The notes under the pieces were generated by a model. The model saw nothing but the letters and a program-made list of their open reading frames with translations. It ran no database searches and had not been told where the DNA came from. This document shows positions 58,863 to 64,000 of a DNA stretch of 64,000 nucleotides, piece by piece (within the stretch, counting starts at the first letter, position 1; each line of letters opens with the position of its first letter). A program made the position numbers and the translations under genes. The DNA is from Roseiterribacter gracilis (lineage in GTDB: Bacteria; Pseudomonadota; Alphaproteobacteria; BOG-932; Roseiterribacteraceae): positions 3,968,001-4,032,000 of the forward strand of contig BOPV01000001.1 of NCBI GenBank assembly GCA_018332375.1, given 5' to 3'.

Positions 58863-59105
58863 TCAGCCCCCCGCGACCGGCGGGATGAACACGACCACGT
58901 CGTTGGCGGCCAGTTCGCGATCCATTGCCGCAAAGGACTCGTTGATTGCGACGCCGATGCGATCGGCCGGCAGGCTGAACCCGTGCCGGCCCGCCAGCTC
59001 CTGATAGAGGTCGCGCGGGGTCCGGGCCGCGGTCTCGATGACCTCGGCACCAAGCCCACGCTCCTCACGGAGCAAGGCGAAATAGCGGAGCTGAATGGCT
59101 TGCAT
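58863..59105 (-). CDS. moaD: Molybdopterin synthase small subunit MoaD
   Basis: This 80-residue ubiquitin-like protein ends in Gly-Gly (FIPPVAGG), the site of adenylation and thiocarboxylation. LRYFALLREERGL and DVVVFIPPVAGG are typical. ATG at 59105 gives the normal length; a longer frame to 59144 is unlikely. It opens the moa operon, divergent from fdhD. Confidence 0.93.
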   Translation of the reverse strand: MQAIQLRYFALLREERGLGAEVIETAARTPRDLYQELAGRHGFSLPADRIGVAINESFAAMDRELAANDVVVFIPPVAGG

Positions 59106-59174
59106 GGAAAAGGGACTCAAGCACGGGCCTAGCGTCGTTTCCACTCGGATATAACGCCGCTACTCTCTGGGACC

Positions 59175-59981
59175 ATGGCCACGCCACCTTTCGTGCAGAT
59201 TCAAAGCCTTCGCCGGGACGGGGATACGACCCAACCTGGTCTCGAGACCATCGCCGAAGAGGTGCCGGTGGCGCTGGTCTATAACGAGATCAGCCACGTC
59301 GTGATGATGGCGACCCCACAGGACCTGGCCGATTTTGCGCTGGGATTCAGCCTGACCGAGGGGATCCTGGCCGAGCCGGGCGAGATCTATGACCTGGCCG
59401 AAGCCGCACATGCGACCGGGATCGAGGTCCAGCTCACCGTCGCGGCCGAACGTTTTCAGGCCCTGAAGGCGCGGCGCCGCAACCTGACAGGCCGGACCGG
59501 CTGCGGCCTGTGCGGCGTCGATTCCCTGGACGAGGCGGTGCGGCCGTCGCGTGACGTTGGCGTGGCGCCGACCATCACGCACGGCGCGATCGATCGCGCC
59601 ATGGCGTCGCTGCCGGATCTGCAGCCGCTCAATCGCGACGTGCGTGCGCTGCACGCGGCGGCGTGGGCATCGCGCGACGGTTCGATCGTGCTGGTGCGCG
59701 AAGATGTCGGCCGCCACAACGCGCTCGACAAGCTGATCGGTGCGATGGCGAAGCAGGCAATCGATCCGCGCGACGGATTTCTGGTGATGACCAGCCGCTG
59801 CAGCTACGAGATCGTGCAAAAGGCGGTGATGTTCGGGATCGGCATCGTCGTGTCGGTGTCGGCGCCGACGGCGTTGGCGGTGCGCATGGCCGAAACATCG
59901 AACGTAACCTTGGTCGCATCGGCGCGCGGCACGCGCTACAATGTCTATGCGCGCGCCGACAGGATTTCCGAACGCGCCTGA
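59175..59981 (+). CDS. fdhD: FdhD, sulfurtransferase for formate dehydrogenase activation
   Basis: This 268-residue FdhD carries sulfur from a cysteine desulfurase to the molybdenum cofactor of formate dehydrogenase. The catalytic pair is Cys110 and Cys113 in TGCGLCG. DFALGFSLTEGIL, VREDVGRHNALDKLIG and TSRCSYEIVQKAVMFGI are family hallmarks. Its last 37 bases overlap the end of the convergent cysteine desulfurase gene, the partner expected from biochemistry. The presence of fdhD implies a formate dehydrogenase elsewhere in the genome. Confidence 0.94.
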   Translation: MATPPFVQIQSLRRDGDTTQPGLETIAEEVPVALVYNEISHVVMMATPQDLADFALGFSLTEGILAEPGEIYDLAEAAHATGIEVQLTVAAERFQALKARRRNLTGRTGCGLCGVDSLDEAVRPSRDVGVAPTITHGAIDRAMASLPDLQPLNRDVRALHAAAWASRDGSIVLVREDVGRHNALDKLIGAMAKQAIDPRDGFLVMTSRCSYEIVQKAVMFGIGIVVSVSAPTALAVRMAETSNVTLVASARGTRYNVYARADRISERA

Positions 59982-61096
59982 AGCAGCGCGTCGATTGCGA
60001 CGTCGATATCGGTCTCGTAGGTGAAGCGGCCGAGTCCGATCCGCAATCCTTCCAACGCCTGTTCTTGGTGCAGTCCCAGCGCCATCAGCACGCTCGACGG
60101 TTCGATCGCTGCGGTGGCGCAGGCCGAGCCCGACGACAGCGCGATATGTTCGCGCACCTGCCACAGCACGTCCTGGGCGGGGATGCCGGGGAAAGCGAAA
60201 TTCAAATTGTGCGGCAAGCGATTTTCCATGCCGCCATGCACGCGCAGATCGGGCACCGCGTTCTGCAGCGCGCGCAGCAACCGGTCGCGCTGGACGCTAA
60301 GGCGCCGCGCATCGTTGGTGCGTTCTTCGCGCGCGACCTGCGCTGCAACGGCAAAGCCGACGATCAACGGCACCGGCAAGGTGCCTGGGCGCAAACCTTG
60401 TTCCTGCCCGCCGCCGCCGAATAGCGGCGTCAGCTTGACGCTGCGCCGGCCCCACAAGGCGCCGATGCCTTTCGGTCCATAAATTTTATGCGCCGAGATC
60501 GACAGAAGATCGGCCTGGATCTGCGTCACGTCGATTGCTTGCGTCGACAGTGCCTGCGCCGCATCGACATGAAACAACGCGCCGTGCGCGCACACGATTG
60601 CACCCAATTCGGCGAGCGGCTGGATCGTGCCGATCTCGTGATTGGCCGCCATGATCGACACGAGCAGCGTGTCGGGCGCCAGCGCCGCGCGCAACGCAGC
60701 CGGATCGACCCGGCCGTTGCGATCGACCGGCAGGGTCGTGACGCGCGCGCCGTCATGGGCCGCCATCGCGGCCGCTTCGCGCACGCATGCATGTTCGACG
60801 GCGCTGATGATCAGGTGGCGGCGCGACGGTGGTGCTGCGCGCACCGCCCCTAGAATGGCGAGATTGTTGGCCTCGGTTGCGCCCGAGGTGAAAATGATCT
60901 CGGCCGGTTGTGCTGCAATCAGCTTGGCGATTTCGCTGCGCGCCATGCCGACTGCGCGCTCGGCTTCCCATCCATAGCCATGCTCGACCGAATGCGGATT
61001 GCCGAACCGCTCTTCAAAAAACGGACGCATCGCAGCGACGACGCGGCGATCGGTCGGCGTGGTGGCGTGGTTGTCGAGATAGGCTGGCGGCTTCAT
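59945..61096 (-). CDS. Cysteine desulfurase (IscS/NifS group)
   Basis: This 383-residue enzyme releases sulfur from cysteine as a persulfide. PLP lysine is Lys204 in SISAHKIYGPKGIG; the reactive cysteine is Cys326 in SSGSACATAA; AYLDNHATTPTD and TSGATEANNLA are typical N-terminal motifs. It lies beside fdhD and the moaD/moaE-moeB-rhodanese operon and could supply both. No iscU or suf scaffold gene is near, so it is probably dedicated to cofactor sulfuration and not to general cluster assembly; that is inference. Confidence 0.93.
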   Translation of the reverse strand: MKPPAYLDNHATTPTDRRVVAAMRPFFEERFGNPHSVEHGYGWEAERAVGMARSEIAKLIAAQPAEIIFTSGATEANNLAILGAVRAAPPSRRHLIISAVEHACVREAAAMAAHDGARVTTLPVDRNGRVDPAALRAALAPDTLLVSIMAANHEIGTIQPLAELGAIVCAHGALFHVDAAQALSTQAIDVTQIQADLLSISAHKIYGPKGIGALWGRRSVKLTPLFGGGGQEQGLRPGTLPVPLIVGFAVAAQVAREERTNDARRLSVQRDRLLRALQNAVPDLRVHGGMENRLPHNLNFAFPGIPAQDVLWQVREHIALSSGSACATAAIEPSSVLMALGLHQEQALEGLRIGLGRFTYETDIDVAIDALLQARSEILSARA

Positions 61097-61157
61097 GGGC
61101 GTGGCGCAGAAATACGCCGACTAGAAGCGGCCGGCCAGGGCCCGTAGACTCGCCGGC

Positions 61158-61661
61158 ATGAAACTGATCGGCCTGGCTGGCTGGAGCGGCAGCGGCAAAA
61201 CGCACCTAATCGCGCGCCTCGTGCCGGCGCTGATTGCGCGTGGCGTGCGCGTTTCGACGATCAAACACGCGCATCACGCGTTCGAAGTCGACAAGCCCGG
61301 CAAAGACAGCTGGATCCATCGCGAAGCGGGTGCGACCGAGGTACTGATTTCCAGTAGCGCGCGCATGGCGCTTCTGCGCGAACATCGCGACGGCGAAGAA
61401 CCTGGGCTCGACGTGTTGCTGCAACGGCTGGCGCCGGTCGATCTGGTGTTGGTCGAAGGCTTCAAGCGCGGCACGCACACCAAGATCGAAGTCTGGCGCG
61501 AAGAAACCGGCAAACCGTTCCTGCATCCCGACGATCCGACCATCGTTGCGATCGCCGCACCCGCGGCACCGCCGGGCGCCACAGTCCCGTGGATCGATCT
61601 CGACGACACCGACAAGATCGCGGACTTCATCCTGACGCTTCCGCTCGCTACGGTCGGTTGA
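61158..61661 (+). CDS. mobB: Molybdopterin-guanine dinucleotide biosynthesis adaptor MobB
   Basis: This 167-residue GTP-binding protein has P-loop GWSGSGKT (8-15), STIKHAHHAFEVDKPGKDSW and DLVLVEGFKRGTHTKIEVWR. It assists MobA in attaching GMP to molybdopterin. It heads the mobB-moeA-mobA-mogA operon; its stop overlaps the moeA ATG by one base (TGATG). Confidence 0.94.
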   Translation: MKLIGLAGWSGSGKTHLIARLVPALIARGVRVSTIKHAHHAFEVDKPGKDSWIHREAGATEVLISSSARMALLREHRDGEEPGLDVLLQRLAPVDLVLVEGFKRGTHTKIEVWREETGKPFLHPDDPTIVAIAAPAAPPGATVPWIDLDDTDKIADFILTLPLATVG

Positions 61662-62869
61662 TGCTGACTCTCGACCAGGCGCTCGACCGGATCGCAGCGA
61701 TGTTTGCGCCCACCGGCGCAACCGAAACCGTTTCGCTCGACCTTGCGCGCGGCCGCGCCCTTGCGGCCGACGTGATCGCACCGGTCTCGGTGCCGCCCGC
61801 CGACAATTCGGCGGTCGATGGCTGGGCAGTGCGGTTCGAAGATCTGCCGGGCACGTTGCGCGTCGCAACCGGCCGCGCCGCAGCGGGACATCCATTCGGC
61901 GGCACGGTCGCGCCGGGCGAGGCGTTGCGTATTTTCACCGGCGCGATCATTCCCGACGGCGCCGACACGGTGGTGATGCAGGAAGATGCGCGCGAGCAAG
62001 ACGGCGCCGTCGTGCTGCCCGCAACCGCGCGCGTCGGTGCCAACCGTCGGTTGGCGGGCGAAGACATGCAGGCGGGTGACGTTGTGCTGCGTGCGGGCAC
62101 GCGGCTCGGCGCGGGCGCGCTTGGCATGCTGGCCGCGCTCGGCATCGGTCGGGTTGCGACACGCGCACGCTTGAAAGTGGCGATCTTCTCCAACGGCGAC
62201 GAGCTGACCGAGGCTGGTGCAAATGCAGCCCCGGGCCGGATCTACGATTCCAACCGGCCGATGATGCGTGCGGCGCTGACCGCGCTTGGCTGCAACGTCG
62301 AAGATCTCGGCATTCTGCCCGACCGGCGCGACACGATTGACGCCGCGCTGCTGCACGCAGCGTCAAGCGCCGACGCGATCGTCAGTTCGGCCGGCATGTC
62401 GGTCGGCGAAGAAGATCATGTCCGCGCCGCGATCGAAGCGCGCGGTGCGCTGGATTTCTGGTCGCTTGCGATCAAGCCAGGCAAGCCGATCGCGATCGGC
62501 AATGTCGCCGGCACGCCGTGTTTCGGCCTGCCGGGCAATCCGGTTGCAGCGTTGTTGACCTTGCTGCTGGTGGTGCAACCGGCGTTGCAGCGTCTGGGCG
62601 GCTTCACCGTGACGCCGCCGCTGCGCGTGCCGGTCACGTGCGGCTTCGACATTCGCAAGAAAGTCGGTCGGCGCGAATTCGTGCGCGTAAATTTGGTGCG
62701 CCGCGCTGACGGCGCGGTGGTGGCGATGAAATATCCACGCGACGGCGTCGGTGTTCTGACCTCGGTGGTGGAGAGCGACGGCGTGGTCGAATTGCCGGAA
62801 GCGATCGAGACCTTCGCCGCCGGCCAGGCGTTGCCGTTTCTGTCGTGGCGAGCGTTGGGATTGGTATGA
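61661..62869 (+). CDS. moeA: Molybdopterin molybdotransferase MoeA (paralogue 2)
   Basis: This 402-residue MoeA has VPPADNSAVDGWAV, TGAIIPDGADTVVMQED, IFSNGDELTE, YDSNRPMM, SSAGMSVGEEDHV and FGLPGNPVAALL. The substrate loop differs from paralogue 1 (SAGMSVGEED against TGGVSVGDHD). It is in the same operon as mobB, mobA and mogA with 1-base and 4-base overlaps, so this copy is tied to the bis-MGD branch. The ATG was chosen from the overlap. Confidence 0.93.
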   Translation: MLTLDQALDRIAAMFAPTGATETVSLDLARGRALAADVIAPVSVPPADNSAVDGWAVRFEDLPGTLRVATGRAAAGHPFGGTVAPGEALRIFTGAIIPDGADTVVMQEDAREQDGAVVLPATARVGANRRLAGEDMQAGDVVLRAGTRLGAGALGMLAALGIGRVATRARLKVAIFSNGDELTEAGANAAPGRIYDSNRPMMRAALTALGCNVEDLGILPDRRDTIDAALLHAASSADAIVSSAGMSVGEEDHVRAAIEARGALDFWSLAIKPGKPIAIGNVAGTPCFGLPGNPVAALLTLLLVVQPALQRLGGFTVTPPLRVPVTCGFDIRKKVGRREFVRVNLVRRADGAVVAMKYPRDGVGVLTSVVESDGVVELPEAIETFAAGQALPFLSWRALGLV

Positions 62870-63477
62870 AACCAGCATGCGTTCTTTTGGCCGGCGGTCT
62901 TGGCACGCGCATGGGCGGTGTCGACAAAGGCTTGCTGACCTTGGCCGGCCGGCCGTTGCTTGCGCATGTGATCGAACGCGTGCAGCCGCAAGTGGCGCAG
63001 CTTGCCGTCAATGCCAATGGCGATCCGTCGCGCTTCGCCGCGTTCGGGTTTGAAGTGCTGCCCGATACAGTCGAAGGCTTCGTCGGACCGTTGGCCGGCG
63101 TGTTGACCGGTTTGCGTTGGGCGGCGTCGCACAATCTGCCGCTGTTGCTGTCGGTTCCCACCGACACGCCGTTTCTGCCCGCCGATCTCGCTGCCGGTTT
63201 CATCGAAGCGATCGATGAAGAAGGGGCGGAGATTGCGATCGCGGTGTCGGAAGGGCGGCCGCACCCGACCGCGTCGCTGTGGCCGGTCTATCTCGCCGAT
63301 CATCTCGAAACCGCGCTGCGCGGTGGGACACGCAGGATCAAGGAATTCATGCAGGACTACCGCGTCATCGAAGTCGCGTTCGTGACCGAAGCGATCGACC
63401 CGTTCTTCAACGTCAACGTGCCCGAAGATTTGGCGCGCGCCGAAGCAGCCCTTCGTGAAGGGACTGGGCGCACGTGA
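62866..63477 (+). CDS. mobA: Molybdenum cofactor guanylyltransferase MobA
   Basis: This 203-residue nucleotidyltransferase transfers GMP from GTP to molybdenum cofactor. LLAGGLGTRMGGVDKGLLTLAGRPLL is the GTP-binding signature, SVPTDTPFLPADLAAG the metal-binding segment, and FNVNVPEDLARAE the C-terminal one. The ATG at 62866 overlaps the moeA stop as ATGA; its own stop overlaps the next GTG as GTGA. Confidence 0.94.
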   Translation: MKPACVLLAGGLGTRMGGVDKGLLTLAGRPLLAHVIERVQPQVAQLAVNANGDPSRFAAFGFEVLPDTVEGFVGPLAGVLTGLRWAASHNLPLLLSVPTDTPFLPADLAAGFIEAIDEEGAEIAIAVSEGRPHPTASLWPVYLADHLETALRGGTRRIKEFMQDYRVIEVAFVTEAIDPFFNVNVPEDLARAEAALREGTGRT

Positions 63478-64000
63478 TCGCAAAAATCGGAGTCCTGACG
63501 GCGTCGGATCGTGCCCATGCCGGTGTCTATGACGATGCCAGCGGGCAAGCGATCCGCGACTGCTTGGCTGAATGGCTGACGACGAAGCACGAAATCGTCT
63601 ACCGGCTGGTGCCCGACGAACGCGCGACGATCGAAGCTGCGTTGATCGAGCTGGTCGACAAAGAAGGTTGCTGTCTTGTCGTTACGACCGGCGGCACCGG
63701 ACCGGCGCGTCGCGACGTCACTGTCGAGGCAACGCTGGCAGTCTGTCACAAGCCGATGCCGGGCTTTGGCGAGTTGATGCGCGCGGTCTCGCTGAAAAGC
63801 GTACCGACCGCGATCTTGTCGCGCCAAGAGGCCGGAATTCGCTATGCCGGCGCCCAGGAAAGCGACGGCGGCGCCTTGTTGGTCAACCTACCCGGAAGCC
63901 CGCGCGCAATTCGAGAATGTCTCGAAGCTGTGATGCCGGCCATTCCCTATTGCGTGGAGCTGATCGGCGGGCCGTATCTCGAAACCGATCCCGCGGTGCT
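63474..64000 (+). CDS. mogA: Molybdopterin adenylyltransferase MogA (cut by window edge)
   Basis: The frame starts with GTG at 63474, overlapping the mobA stop (GTGA), and is still open at the window end after 175 codons; a full MogA has about 195. IGVLTASDRAHAGVYDDASG, VVTTGGTGPARRDVTVEAT, SLKSVPTAILSRQEAGIR and LVNLPGSPRAIRECLEAV are MogA signatures, and IPYCVELIGGPYLETDPAVL matches the MogA (not MoaB) C-terminus. It repeats the activity of the MogA domain fused to MoaC at 55372-56274. Confidence 0.93.
   Translation, partial: MIAKIGVLTASDRAHAGVYDDASGQAIRDCLAEWLTTKHEIVYRLVPDERATIEAALIELVDKEGCCLVVTTGGTGPARRDVTVEATLAVCHKPMPGFGELMRAVSLKSVPTAILSRQEAGIRYAGAQESDGGALLVNLPGSPRAIRECLEAVMPAIPYCVELIGGPYLETDPAV

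Noticed and set aside
1..64000. CRISPR array, tRNA, rRNA, prophage or insertion sequence
   Set aside because: No regularly spaced repeats, cloverleaf, rRNA core, transposase or phage gene was recognised by eye; a tRNAscan or Infernal run would settle the RNA genes.

Overview
The window is chromosomal DNA of a high-GC Gram-negative bacterium, most likely an alphaproteobacterium. The reasons are dense TonB-dependent receptors, many 4-bp ATGA/GTGA gene overlaps, a udgX-imuA-imuB-dnaE2 mutasome operon behind a GTTC-N7-GTAC box close to the alphaproteobacterial LexA site, and intergenic mosaic-type palindromic repeats of the kind seen in that class. Genus cannot be fixed from the sequence alone. 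No rRNA, tRNA, CRISPR array, phage or insertion sequence was recognised.

Layout. (1) 1-4320: the tail of a TonB receptor, an exported S10 serine carboxypeptidase, a class V aminotransferase with a Tat-like leader, and a class I/II aminotransferase; probably peptide or amino-acid scavenging. (2) 4495-5784: a small monooxygenase-like gene divergent from an ECF sigma factor with a SnoaL-like tail; a 10-bp inverted repeat lies between them. (3) 5754-13527: a hexuronate module with MFS transporter, GH2 beta-glucuronidase, GntR/FCD regulator, D-mannonate dehydratase and TonB receptor, with operator-like sites. (4) 13613-30880: a glycan-utilisation region holding two copies of a GH3 glucosidase-sugar transporter pair, a CPA2 antiporter, a TonB receptor divergent from a tryptophan-halogenase-like gene, a LacI regulator coupled to a GPH symporter, and a PrpF-like isomerase. 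Five LacI-type palindromes in the two divergent promoter regions suggest one regulon. (5) 30881-32783: cold-shock protein and small genes. (6) 32776-39007: DNA damage tolerance operon udgX-imuA-imuB-dnaE2. (7) 39179-45274: a lipoprotein phosphodiesterase, then a three-gene 2-oxoacid:ferredoxin oxidoreductase operon whose first gene seems to start at TTG, coupled to a 15-codon leader. (8) 45549-49818: an RND pump followed by its adaptor. (9) 50003-52132: Mrp ATPase and an orphan substrate-binding protein. (10) 52129-64000: a molybdenum-cofactor island.

The molybdenum-cofactor island covers nearly the whole pathway: MoaA and MoaC (cyclic pyranopterin), MoaD and a MoaE-MoeB-rhodanese triple fusion (sulfur insertion), a MoaC-MogA fusion plus a separate MogA, two MoeA paralogues, MobA and MobB (nucleotide attachment), and FdhD with an IscS-type cysteine desulfurase (sulfuration of formate dehydrogenase). 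No molybdoenzyme or molybdate transporter lies inside the window.

Because of the high GC content, long antisense open frames shadow most genes; these were left out. Start codons were re-chosen from ribosome-binding sites, overlaps and signal peptides.
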